From: Streptomyces globosus
GTDB lineage: Bacteria; Actinomycetota; Actinomycetes; Streptomycetales; Streptomycetaceae
NCBI RefSeq assembly: GCF_003325375.1
Contig: NZ_CP030862.1
Location: forward strand, 6,551,001-6,615,000
Direction of reading: 5' to 3'
DNA: 64,000 bases
Shown here: piece after piece, positions 9,018 to 16,149 of the stretch
How positions within the stretch are numbered: the stretch's first letter is position 1
Layout of the letters: every line of letters starts with the position of its first letter
Notes under the pieces: model-generated
What the model saw: the letters and a program-made list of their open reading frames with translations, nothing else
The model's database searches: none
What the model was told of the DNA's origin: nothing
Made by a program: the position numbers and the translations under genes

Positions 9018-9087
9018 ACGTGCCCTGCCATGGCTGGTGCCTCTGCCTCCACGCTACCGGCACAGCACCCCTCATCCACCCCAACGG

Positions 9088-9112
9088 GCCGGACACCCCT
9101 CGGGTGCCCGGC
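9088..9112 (-). terminator. Hairpin after the HbhA-like gene
   Basis: GCCGGaCACCC pairs with GGGTGcCCGGC around a CTC loop, with one A-C mismatch. It starts 11 bases beyond the HbhA-like stop codon on the minus strand. There is no U-run, as is common in Streptomyces terminators. Confidence 0.5.
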
Positions 9113-9122
9113 TCCGTCGCGT

Positions 9123-9680
9123 TCAGCCCTCGACGCTCTCCTCGGCCTTCTTCGCCGGGGTCTTGCGCGTCGTGGTCCGGCGGGAGGCGGCCCTGTCGTC
9201 GGCCTGCGCCGCACCGGCCCCGCCGTCGACGGCGGCCGGCTGCGGGTCCGGCTCGACGGCGACCGCGATGTCGACGATCTCCTCCGAGACGTCGCCACGC
9301 CACTCGCGGACGGCCTGCTCGCCGCGCTCGGCCACCCGGTCGTAGGTCTCCTTGGCCTTCACCGCGTACTCGGCGGCCACTCCGACCCCGCGCATGGCGA
9401 GGTCCTGCGCGGTCTCGCCGATCTTCCTGGCGTCGATCGTGCCGAGGACCTCGGCGACCTTGGAGGTCACGACCTCCTGCGCCTCGCGGGCCTTCTGCTG
9501 CACGATCTTCGGGTCGGTGTTCTTCACCGCCTCGAAGCGGACGGGCGCCTCGACGCGCAGCTGCTCGATGAGGCCGGGCACCTTCTTGGCCTGCTCCAGC
9601 GCGATGTCGGCCGTGCCGGCGGCGAAGTAGAGGGGGGTCGGGTCGGCGAGGGTCTTCTTCAGGTCATCGGCGATGGCCAT
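9123..9680 (-). CDS. HbhA-like (heparin-binding hemagglutinin-type) helical protein
   Basis: A 185-residue protein: a long amphipathic helical region (residues about 1-125) beginning MAIADDLKKTLADPTPLYFAAGTAD, then an acidic stretch and a C-terminal Lys/Arg/Ala-rich tail (RRTTTRKTPAKKAEE). This architecture is that of mycobacterial HbhA, where the basic tail binds sulphated sugars. In a saprophyte the role is unknown; membrane or cell-surface association is plausible. No signal peptide is present. AGGA precedes the ATG at 9680. The XRE gene lies 18 bases upstream in the same direction, so they probably share a transcript, as in other actinobacteria from memory. Confidence 0.8.
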   Translation of the reverse strand: MAIADDLKKTLADPTPLYFAAGTADIALEQAKKVPGLIEQLRVEAPVRFEAVKNTDPKIVQQKAREAQEVVTSKVAEVLGTIDARKIGETAQDLAMRGVGVAAEYAVKAKETYDRVAERGEQAVREWRGDVSEEIVDIAVAVEPDPQPAAVDGGAGAAQADDRAASRRTTTRKTPAKKAEESVEG

Positions 9681-9698
9681 GTGGCTGGTCCTCCCGGA

Positions 9699-10160
9699 TC
9701 ACAGTTCGGTTCGTTGGGTGCTTCGTGGCGTCAGCGGACCCGCGGGGTCCGCGGGCGCTGCGCCGCCTTCCGGCTCCGCGCCGCCCGGCGCCTGCGCGGG
9801 GGCCGGTCCGGCCTCCTGCGCGTTCTCCTTGCGGAACGACTCGTAGACCTGGAGCAGCACCTGCTTCTGCCGCTCGCTGATGGACGGGTCGGCGAGTATG
9901 GCGGCCCGCGTCTCCACCTCGTCCCGGTCCCGCTCGTCCAGGATCCCGGCCTGCACGTACAGCGTCTCCGCGGAGATGCGCAGTGCCTTGGCCAGCTGCT
10001 GGAGGATGTCCGCGCTCGGCTTGCGCAGACCGCGCTCGATCTGGCTCAGGTACGGATTCGACACGCCGGCCGCGTCGGCCAGCTGCCGCAGCGAGAGCTG
10101 CGCCTGCCGCCGCTGCTCGCGGAGGTACTCGCCGAGATTGCCGACGTTGAGCGATGCCAT
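9699..10160 (-). CDS. XRE-family helix-turn-helix regulator
   Basis: A 153-residue DNA-binding protein. The Cro/CI-type HTH covers residues about 10-65 (EYLREQRRQAQLSLRQLADAAGVS, then NPYLSQIERGLRKPSADIL). A helical linker contains the conserved ISERQKQVLLQVYESFR, and the tail is Pro/Ala-rich and probably disordered. I chose the ATG at 10160 (MASLNVGN) over one 13 codons upstream because it fits the domain boundary. It is upstream of and probably co-transcribed with the HbhA-like gene. A perfect inverted repeat 31 bases ahead of the start suggests autoregulation. Confidence 0.85.
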   Translation of the reverse strand: MASLNVGNLGEYLREQRRQAQLSLRQLADAAGVSNPYLSQIERGLRKPSADILQQLAKALRISAETLYVQAGILDERDRDEVETRAAILADPSISERQKQVLLQVYESFRKENAQEAGPAPAQAPGGAEPEGGAAPADPAGPLTPRSTQRTEL

Positions 10161-10190
10161 GCGGTGATCCTGCCGCACCTTGCTAACTTT

Positions 10191-10208
10191 TGCAAGCAAC
10201 CGCTTGCA
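10191..10208. promoter_or_regulatory. Perfect inverted repeat, candidate operator of the XRE regulator
   Basis: TGCAAGC, four bases, GCTTGCA, centred about 40 bases upstream of the XRE start codon. A second TTGC-type half-site lies next to it (TTGCTAAC at 10180-10187). The AT-rich segment between is unusual for this genome and may contain the promoter. The position suits autorepression; the assignment to this regulator is inferred. Confidence 0.55.
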
Positions 10209-10240
10209 GCATCTCCCACCCGCGGGGCTGCGCGTCCGTT

Positions 10241-10293
10241 GTGACTTCCAGCGTTGGCTGTCACATTCCAGCGCTTGTTGTCACGGCTGTGAC
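10241..10293. promoter_or_regulatory. Two 19-bp direct repeats and GTCAC/GTGAC palindromes upstream of the VOC gene
   Basis: Two imperfect 19-base copies at 10246-10264 and 10266-10284 share TTCCAGCG at their left and TGTCAC at their right ends. They are flanked by GTGAC at 10241 and by GTGAC at 10289, which makes a palindrome GTCAC-ggct-GTGAC (10280-10293). The block sits 30 bases before the VOC start codon. It looks like a multi-site operator for an unknown regulator. Confidence 0.5.
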
Positions 10294-10322
10294 GTGCAGA
10301 GCGGGTGCATAGGATCGCCGGC

Positions 10323-11063
10323 ATGACGCTGCGACCTGTCCTGGTGAACATGAAGGCTCTTGATGACTCGGCGGTCGGCCGGTTCTGGGCAAAGGCGCTT
10401 GGCTGGAGCGTTAGCGGCGAGGGATCGGGCGCGACCGCCGCCAAACCCGTCGGCTTCGACTGGCTGGACCCGGTCGGCGTGTGCATCGACGTCATTGCCG
10501 TCCCGGAACCCAAGACGGCGACAAAGAATCGTGTGCACGTCGATCTCGCCACCACCTCTGCGGCCCATCAGACGGAGTTGGTCGCGCGTCTTGAAGCTCT
10601 CGGTGCGACGCCCGCCCAGGTGGGCCAGGGTGACGTGCCGTGGACGGTCCTCGCTGACCCGGAGGGCAACGAGTTCTGCGTGCTGGAGCCTCGGGAGATG
10701 TACCAAGACACCGGGCCGATCGCCCGGGTGGTGGTCGACTGCACGGATCCGCGAGCCATGGCCCGGTTCTGGGACGAGGCGATGGACTGGACCCTGCACG
10801 ATGTGACGGATGACCATGCGGTGTGGCGCTCGGCCAAGGGTGTCGGCCCCTATCTTGAATTCCTCCGCTCGCCCGACGTGAAGACTGTGCCGGACCGCGT
10901 CCATCTTGACCTGGTGCCGGACCCTGGTGACGACAAGGAAGCGGAGGTCGCCCGACTGCAGGCCCTCGGCGCCGCCGACCTCGACGTCGGCCAGGGCGAC
11001 GTCCCGTGGACGTGTCTTACCGACCCGGAGGGTCACGAGTTCTGCGTCCTCGCCCGGTCCTGA
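10323..11063 (+). CDS. Double-VOC (glyoxalase/bleomycin-resistance fold) protein
   Basis: A 246-residue protein made of two vicinal-oxygen-chelate halves (about 3-118 and 125-246). Each half ends in the same signature: DVPWTVLADPEGNEFCVL and DVPWTCLTDPEGHEFCVL. Members act as lyases, dioxygenases or binding proteins; the substrate here is unknown. Third-codon positions are noticeably less GC-rich than in the neighbours, which suggests recent acquisition. The stop codon directly abuts the breakpoint of a truncated transposase on the opposite strand. The start ATG at 10323 follows a weak ribosome-binding site. Confidence 0.85.
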   Translation: MTLRPVLVNMKALDDSAVGRFWAKALGWSVSGEGSGATAAKPVGFDWLDPVGVCIDVIAVPEPKTATKNRVHVDLATTSAAHQTELVARLEALGATPAQVGQGDVPWTVLADPEGNEFCVLEPREMYQDTGPIARVVVDCTDPRAMARFWDEAMDWTLHDVTDDHAVWRSAKGVGPYLEFLRSPDVKTVPDRVHLDLVPDPGDDKEAEVARLQALGAADLDVGQGDVPWTCLTDPEGHEFCVLARS

Positions 11064-11603
11064 CAGCCAGCGCTCGTCCGCGCAGCCGACCAGTCCGGCG
11101 TCGCGGCGTCGGCGGTCCCAGCGGACCAGCGTGCGGTAGCCGACCCGGTCCAGGCCCAGCAGCTTCGCCTGCCGGCGGTCCATGGACGCCAGTTCGGCGA
11201 CCTTCGCCAGACGACGGGAGGTGAGTGTTGTGGTGGCCGGGTCGTACTCCGGCTTCGGCTCACCCGGACCAGGATGCAGCGGGTCGCCGCCGCGGAATCC
11301 GGTCTCCACCTCCAAGATGTGGGCCGGACGCAAGGCGGCGAGTTCCCGTCGTCCCGGCTCCAAGTCCTGCACTGTCTTCGGCTGCCGGCCCCGGCCGGAT
11401 CCCTGAGCCGCGGTCCGGGACGAGGGGCGGCAGTTGGGATGGTTAGCCAGGAAGCGGAAGGTCGCCGGCTGCCGGATGCCGTCGTCGCGGACCAGGTGGA
11501 CCCTGCCGAGTTCGGGCTCACAGCGTTCGACCGTCCATTCCCTGCCGTCCAGCACCAGGGCCGCACCCGGCGAGAGGTCCAGGACGGCCGCCGTCCTCAT
11601 CAC
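11064..11603 (-). pseudogene. Truncated TnsB/Mu-type transposase, N-terminal 180 codons only
   Basis: About 180 residues resemble the N-terminal DNA-binding region of Tn7-like TnsB or Mu-type transposases: VLDLSPGAALVLDGREWTV (small beta domain), FRFLANHPNCR, then a helical part with RRLAKVAELASMDRRQAKLLGLDRVGYRTLVRW. The frame then runs into antisense sequence of the VOC gene exactly at that gene's stop codon, and no DDE catalytic core follows. The start (GTG 11603 or ATG 11600) overlaps the tnsA stop, the normal coupling in tnsAB pairs. A deletion or insertion event removed the rest of the gene. Confidence 0.7.
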
Positions 11604-12457
11604 GCCTCCCCGGCGGGGTTGATCACCACGGACCGGTCACCGGACGCTCGGCCCAGGTCCGTGCCGAGACGCCGGTGCCAGAGCAGGTGCAGAAGCTGAG
11701 CACGAGCCAGCGGCGGATACGAGGTGGTGTCGGCGAGTTCCCCGAACGTGCCGCCCTCGCGAGCTGCCGCCACGAGCACCGGCCGTATCCCGAGCGGGTC
11801 GGACAGGGGCCGACGCTGAGAGGAGAAGGCATCGACCGCCACGGCAACATGATCCCTCCATCCCGCCGCGACGGTGTAGTGCCAGCCGCAGGCCAACGCG
11901 ACCTCGGCGGTCGCAGCGAACGCCTCCAGATGCTCCGGCGCGATCAGCACCCGCGGCCGTACGTCGATCTGCCAGACGCCAGCCCGGGTCACCACCAGGA
12001 AGTCCGGAATGTGCCCCCTGCGTCCGGTCGCCGTGTCGAACAGCAGGTGCAGGGGCTGCGACAGCACGTCGACAAGGCCGGCCGCGAAGTAGAGGACCAG
12101 GAGCAGGCGGGCCTCCTCCAGACTCTCGGCCCCGTGATGACGGCCGGTACTGACGAGGAATTGCAGGTTGGGGCGATGACGCTGGGCCCATCGCCAGGAG
12201 AACCAACGCATCGGCGTGCCGTCCGCGATACGCGTGTGCGCCAGGTCCCGCACGGTGCGCGACACCTCGTCGCCCGCTGTCCGCCAGGTCGCCGTCCAAC
12301 GGCGGGTCCACTCCGCCCCGAGATCCAGCCCGGTGCTGCCCGGCGCCACCGGCACCGGAACGAACAGGTCCTCCCACCAGCAGCTGTGCGACCACAGGCC
12401 ACCGCCCCAAGCCGCAGCCGGGGACGGTGGCTGTACCGGGGAATGCGCTCCGTCCAC
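11600..12457 (-). CDS. TnsA-like endonuclease of a heteromeric Tn7-type transposon
   Basis: TnsA makes the 5' cuts at transposon ends in partnership with TnsB. This 285-residue protein has the core pattern: an acidic residue in ESLEEARLLL (about 114), the HIPDFLVV aspartate (152), and QIDVRP (163-168), where the usual catalytic lysine is replaced by arginine. The N-terminal part contains GGLWSHSCWWEDLFVPVP. I chose the GTG at 12457; the frame is open further upstream but runs antisense to other genes. With tnsB truncated, the nuclease is probably an orphan. No transposon ends were identified. Confidence 0.7.
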   Translation of the reverse strand: MDGAHSPVQPPSPAAAWGGGLWSHSCWWEDLFVPVPVAPGSTGLDLGAEWTRRWTATWRTAGDEVSRTVRDLAHTRIADGTPMRWFSWRWAQRHRPNLQFLVSTGRHHGAESLEEARLLLVLYFAAGLVDVLSQPLHLLFDTATGRRGHIPDFLVVTRAGVWQIDVRPRVLIAPEHLEAFAATAEVALACGWHYTVAAGWRDHVAVAVDAFSSQRRPLSDPLGIRPVLVAAAREGGTFGELADTTSYPPLARAQLLHLLWHRRLGTDLGRASGDRSVVINPAGEA

Positions 12458-12509
12458 ACCACCACATGACCACCGCCGAGAACGCCAAGCGGGGGAGTCT
12501 CCGAACCTT

Positions 12510-13126
12510 GTGACAACTCGGCCTAGAAACGCCCGCACCTCTCGTATCGCCGTCGCCTCGGCCGTCCTCGGGGCCGGGTCGTGCTCGGCCTGGCCGGGGC
12601 GCTCGCGGCCAAGGGGGGCGGGGCGCCCTTCACGGCCGCCGGGGTCCTGTTCTCCGGGGGATGGCCCTGGGCCTGCTTCGGGGTCCTCGTCGGGTACGCC
12701 AGGCAGTCGAAGGCCGAGTCGGCCGTCCTCGCCCCGGCGGGGTTGGGCCTCGGGGTCGTCGTCTACTACCTGTGCAAGGCCTTCAGCCCCGTCGCGCCGA
12801 TCGGAGTGGTCGTCTCCGGTGTGCCGCAGGCGCAGGTCAACTGGGCGGGGATGCTCGTGTGGGGTACCGCCGCCGTTCTCTTCGGCGCCCCGCTCGGCGT
12901 GTTGGGGAACCTGGCCCGGCACCCGGGCGTTGCGGGGCTCCCCTTCCGGCTGCTCGTGCCGCTGACCGCCTTCTACGAGACCTCCCTGCGGCTCGGCACC
13001 GAAGGGGCCGCCGGGTCGGTCGCCACGGCGGTCTGGAGCACCGTACGGGCGCTCGCCGTGCTCGCCGCCGTGGCCCTCGCCGGGCACACGGCGTGGCGGT
13101 GGCGGCGCCCGGCGGGCCCCCGCTGA
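12510..13126 (+). pseudogene. DUF6518-like membrane protein, 5' frameshift
   Basis: From a GTG at 12510 the reading MTTRPRNARTSRIAVASAVLGAG looks like the start of a hydrophobic protein, but it loses the frame near 12575. The continuation (VLGLAGALAAKGGGAPFTAAG onward, from 12581 to 13126) is in the -1 frame. A deletion of one G in the run at about 12573-12579 explains both halves; joined, they give roughly 205 residues with several TM helices. Alternatively translation starts at the GTG at 12581 and gives 181 residues. The family assignment is from memory of similar Streptomyces proteins. Confidence 0.5.
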
Positions 13127-13146
13127 GCAGCGGCGGCGCCCCGCCG

Positions 13147-13168
13147 GCACCCACTTTTTTGTGGGTAC
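13147..13168. repeat. Palindrome with T6 loop between convergent genes
   Basis: ACCCAC, TTTTTT, GTGGGT. Similar palindromes with A/T spacers often lie in promoters controlled by HxlR-family regulators. This one lies 75 bases past the 3' end of the hxlR-type gene, in the gap between convergent genes, so it may be a relict operator or only a weak hairpin. Confidence 0.4.
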
Positions 13169-13242
13169 TGGGCAACCGCCCCGCACCGCGCCACCCTTGA
13201 TCCGGGGGCCGGCGGCCGGCGGATCGGAAGGGAGGCACCCGG

Positions 13243-13593
13243 CTACGGGGCCGACTGCTCCCCCATGAGCCGCTCCAGCCTGCGGTGCCCCCAGTCGGAC
13301 ACCGGGCCGAGCGCGTCGGAGAGCTCGCGGCCGAAGGCGGTCAGCGAGTACTCGGTCTTCGGCGGCAGCACGTCGTGCACCTCCCGGTGCACGAGCCCGT
13401 CCGCCTGCATCTCGCGCAGCGCCTGCGTCAGCACCTTCTCGCTGAGGCCCGGCAGCTGCCGGCGCAGTTCGCCGGGCCGGCACGGGCCCGACTCCAGCAG
13501 CCAGAGCAGGGCCGTCTTCCACTTGCCGTCGATCACAGCGATGGCGGCGGTCACTCCGCACACCTCCGTGTCCCGGGCACGACCACGCGTCAT
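13243..13593 (-). CDS. HxlR-family winged-helix regulator
   Basis: A 116-residue DNA-binding protein with the HxlR hallmarks: a cysteine near the N-terminus (TEVCGVTAAIAVIDGKWK), then the winged helix LLWLLESGPCRPGELRRQLPGLSEKVLTQALREMQADGLV and the wing ending YSLTAFGREL. The N-terminal cysteine is redox- or aldehyde-sensitive in some members. The gene diverges from the imine-reductase-like gene with only 44 bases between starts, which strongly suggests it controls that gene. I chose the ATG at 13593. Confidence 0.88.
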   Translation of the reverse strand: MTRGRARDTEVCGVTAAIAVIDGKWKTALLWLLESGPCRPGELRRQLPGLSEKVLTQALREMQADGLVHREVHDVLPPKTEYSLTAFGRELSDALGPVSDWGHRRLERLMGEQSAP

Positions 13594-13637
13594 GCGCCCC
13601 CCATTCCATCCGTCCACCCACGTACGGGAGCCGAACC

Positions 13638-14555
13638 ATGTCCACGTCCACGTCCACGCAGCACACCGTCCCGCAGCCCTCCGACCAGTCTGCCGTGACG
13701 GTGCTCGGCCTGGGCCCGATGGGCCGCGCCCTGGCCGGCGCGTTCCTCGACGCGGGCCTGCGCACCACCGTCTGGAACCGGACGCCGGGCCGGGACGCGG
13801 AGCTGACGGCCCGCGGGGCGGTCGGCGCCCGCTCGCCCGAGGAGGCCGCCGCCGCGAGCGGGCTGACCGTGGTCTGCGTGGTGAACCAGGACGCCGCCGA
13901 CGGCATCCTGCGCCGCGAGGCCGTCGCCGACGCGCTGCGCGGCCGGACGGTCCTCAACCTGACCGCCGACACCCCGCAGCGGGCCCGCGCCGCCGCCGAC
14001 TGGGCCGCCGCGCACGGCGTCCGCTACCTCGACGGCGCGATCATGACGCCGAACACGACGATCGGCACCCCCGACGCGGTGTTCCTCCACTCCGGCCCGC
14101 AGGAGCTGTACCGGGAGCACCGGCCCGTGCTGGCCGTGCTCGGCGGCACCCACACCCACCTCGGCGAGGACATCGGCCGGGCGGCGGCGTACGACATCGC
14201 GCTCCTCGACGTCTTCTGGACGGCGATGGCCGGCTACGCGCACGCCCTGGCGGTGGCGCGGGCCGAGGGCATCACCGGCCGGGAGCTGGCCCCCTTCGCG
14301 CAGGGCATCGCCGCGATCCTCCCGCCGATCTTCGCGCAGACGGCCGAGGAGGCCGACGCAGGCGGCTACTCCGGCAAGGACAACCCCATCACCTCGGCGG
14401 CCTCCTCCATGGCGCACATCGTCGAGGCGTCCGAGGCACACGGCATCGACGCCGGGATGATGCGCGCGGCCGAGGGGTGGGCGCGCCGCGTCGTCGGCCT
14501 GGGCCACGGCACGGACGGGTTCATCCGGATCGCGGAACTCCTGGGCCGCCGCTGA
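13638..14555 (+). CDS. NAD(P)-dependent imine-reductase-like oxidoreductase
   Basis: A 305-residue beta-hydroxyacid-dehydrogenase-fold protein. The Rossmann motif TVLGLGPMGRALAGAFLDAG (residues about 20-40) is followed by VWNRTPGR, typical of NADP preference and of imine reductases. The long interdomain helix and the AAYDIALLDVFWTAM segment match imine reductases more than glyoxylate or hydroxyisobutyrate reductases. The physiological substrate is unknown. It is divergent from the HxlR regulator. Its last 35 bases overlap antisense with the convergent membrane-protein gene. Confidence 0.8.
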   Translation: MSTSTSTQHTVPQPSDQSAVTVLGLGPMGRALAGAFLDAGLRTTVWNRTPGRDAELTARGAVGARSPEEAAAASGLTVVCVVNQDAADGILRREAVADALRGRTVLNLTADTPQRARAAADWAAAHGVRYLDGAIMTPNTTIGTPDAVFLHSGPQELYREHRPVLAVLGGTHTHLGEDIGRAAAYDIALLDVFWTAMAGYAHALAVARAEGITGRELAPFAQGIAAILPPIFAQTAEEADAGGYSGKDNPITSAASSMAHIVEASEAHGIDAGMMRAAEGWARRVVGLGHGTDGFIRIAELLGRR

Positions 14556-15108
14556 GACCCGCCGGCCGCCCGTACGCGGACGTCCTGCGCCGGTACGAGA
14601 GGGCCAGCGCGCCCAGCAGCGGCCCCCAGGCGACCAGCGGCAGGTACAGGAGGCCGACCACGAGCGCGCCGTGCGGGGTCATGTCCGGGTGGGGCAGCGC
14701 CCACCACAGCGCGAACGGGGTCCAGGCGCAGGCCAGCAGGACGGCAGTCACGCCGGCCGCGGCGGCGACCGCGCGTGCCGGGAGGCGGCGGCCGCCCAGC
14801 CGCGGGATCCAGGCGGGCAGCACCACGCCCCAGGGCCGGACCAGGCCCAGCGCGAGCAGGGCGAGCAACTCGCTGCCGAGGGTGACGCCGAGCGCGTACG
14901 CCCGCCCCCAGCCGGGCAGGCCCGCCGCCGCGTACCCGGCCTCGGTGTACCCGGCCGTGAAGCCGGCGGCGAGCAGCAGCCGCCAGATGCCGGTGGGCAG
15001 CGTCAGCAGGGCGACGGCGTGTGCGGCGCGCACCGCCCAGCGGGGCGCGGCGGGTACGGGTACGGGGGCGGGTATGGGGGCGGAACCGCTGCGGCATGTC
15101 ATGTACAC
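14521..15108 (-). CDS. Multi-pass membrane protein, function unknown
   Basis: A 195-residue protein with about four hydrophobic helices (roughly 28-50, 66-93, 107-130 and 138-162), a Pro/Ala-rich N-terminus and a basic, Gly-rich C-terminus. I recognise no family. The start is uncertain (ATG 15108 or 15102), with no clear ribosome-binding site. Its 3' end overlaps the imine-reductase-like gene on the other strand by 35 bases. Codon bias is typical of the neighbours, so it is probably real. Confidence 0.65.
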   Translation of the reverse strand: MYMTCRSGSAPIPAPVPVPAAPRWAVRAAHAVALLTLPTGIWRLLLAAGFTAGYTEAGYAAAGLPGWGRAYALGVTLGSELLALLALGLVRPWGVVLPAWIPRLGGRRLPARAVAAAAGVTAVLLACAWTPFALWWALPHPDMTPHGALVVGLLYLPLVAWGPLLGALALSYRRRTSAYGRPAGLSGGPGVPRSG

Positions 15109-15185
15109 CAGCGTGTCGGCGGGCCCCGCCCCGCGCGTCGGTCGCAGGTGCGGTCCCTCCCGCGCCTCCCGGCCGACCCCGCGGC

Positions 15186-15217
15186 GGCCGGCCTCCCCCG
15201 CCCGGGGGAGGCCGGCC
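15186..15217 (-). terminator. Strong hairpin after the glutamine methyltransferase gene
   Basis: A perfect 14-bp stem (GGCCGGCCTCCCCC with its complement) and a 4-base loop lie 36 bases past the stop codon of the leftward methyltransferase gene. The stem is GC-rich without a U-run. Confidence 0.65.
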
Positions 15218-15252
15218 CACGCGCGCGGGGGTTACGGCCCCTCCGCGCGCCG

Positions 15253-16104
15253 TCACAGGGTGCGCGTGGCGACGACCACCGTCGCCCAGAACTCCTCCGA
15301 CTCGACCGTCCGCACGGCGAGGCCCGCCGCCTGAAGGGCCGCGGCCGTGTGCGGCGCCTGCCGTCCGCTCGTCTCGATGAGCAGCCGCCCGCCCGGCGCC
15401 AGCCAGTGCGGGGCGCCCGCCGCGATGCGCCGGTGGACGTCCAGCCCGTCCGGGCCGCCGTCCAGCGACACCGGCGGCTCGTGGTCGCGCGCCTCGGACG
15501 GCAGCAGCGCGATCTCGTCCGTCGGCACGTAGGGCGCGTTGGCGAGCAGGACGTCCACCCGGCCGCGCAGCTCCCCCGGCAGCGCCCCGTACAGGTCGCC
15601 CTCGTACACCCGCCCGCCGTACGGGGCGGTGTTGGCGCGCGCGTAGGCGAGCGCGCCCGGGTCGATGTCGGCGGCGTGCAGCTCGGTGCCGGCGCCCAGC
15701 CGGGCCGCGACCGCGGCGCCGACGGCGCCCACGCCGCAGCACAGGTCGAGGACCACCGCCTGCGGGCGGCCGTCCGCCGCGGCCAGCGCGACGGCCTCCT
15801 GCACCAGGAACTCGGTGCGCCTGCGCGGGACGAACGCCCCTGCGCCGACCCGCATGCGCAGCCCGCAGAACCCGGCCCAGCCGACGACGTGCTCCAGCGG
15901 CTCCCCGCCGGCCCGGCGGGCGACCAGCGCGGCCAGGACCGCCTCGTCACCGCCGGCCGCGGCCGTGAGCAGCGCCGCCTCCTCCTCCGCGAAGACGCAC
16001 CCGGCGGCGCGCAGCGCAGCGACCGTCGCCTCCGCGACCGCCGGCTCCGCTTCCGCCGCTTCCCCTGCTTCCCCTGCTTCCTGCACGTCCCGCTCTCCCC
16101 GCAT
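15253..16104 (-). CDS. Putative protein N5-glutamine methyltransferase (HemK/PrmC-like paralogue)
   Basis: A 283-residue class I methyltransferase with an N-terminal helical domain ending in RRAGGEPLEHVVGWAGFCGLRM, the substrate-binding element of PrmC-like enzymes. FVPRRRTEFLV follows, then the AdoMet motif VVLDLCCGVGAVG (about residues 116-128) and the active-site motif NAPYVPTDE, a variant of the NPPY motif that methylates glutamine amide nitrogen. Release factors are the usual targets of PrmC. This type is a second actinobacterial copy with unknown target. The first 20 residues are acidic repeats (EAGEAGEAAEAE) and may not be translated. Confidence 0.85.
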   Translation of the reverse strand: MRGERDVQEAGEAGEAAEAEPAVAEATVAALRAAGCVFAEEEAALLTAAAGGDEAVLAALVARRAGGEPLEHVVGWAGFCGLRMRVGAGAFVPRRRTEFLVQEAVALAAADGRPQAVVLDLCCGVGAVGAAVAARLGAGTELHAADIDPGALAYARANTAPYGGRVYEGDLYGALPGELRGRVDVLLANAPYVPTDEIALLPSEARDHEPPVSLDGGPDGLDVHRRIAAGAPHWLAPGGRLLIETSGRQAPHTAAALQAAGLAVRTVESEEFWATVVVATRTL

Positions 16105-16149
16105 GCCGCTGCCCGTACCTTCCGTCCTCCCGCTCCCGCCGCCCCGCGC

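Noticed and set aside
12458..13972. Long upstream extension of the tnsA frame
   Set aside because: It is antisense to the membrane-protein gene and the imine-reductase-like gene and overlaps the HxlR gene; the TnsA domain is complete from 12457.
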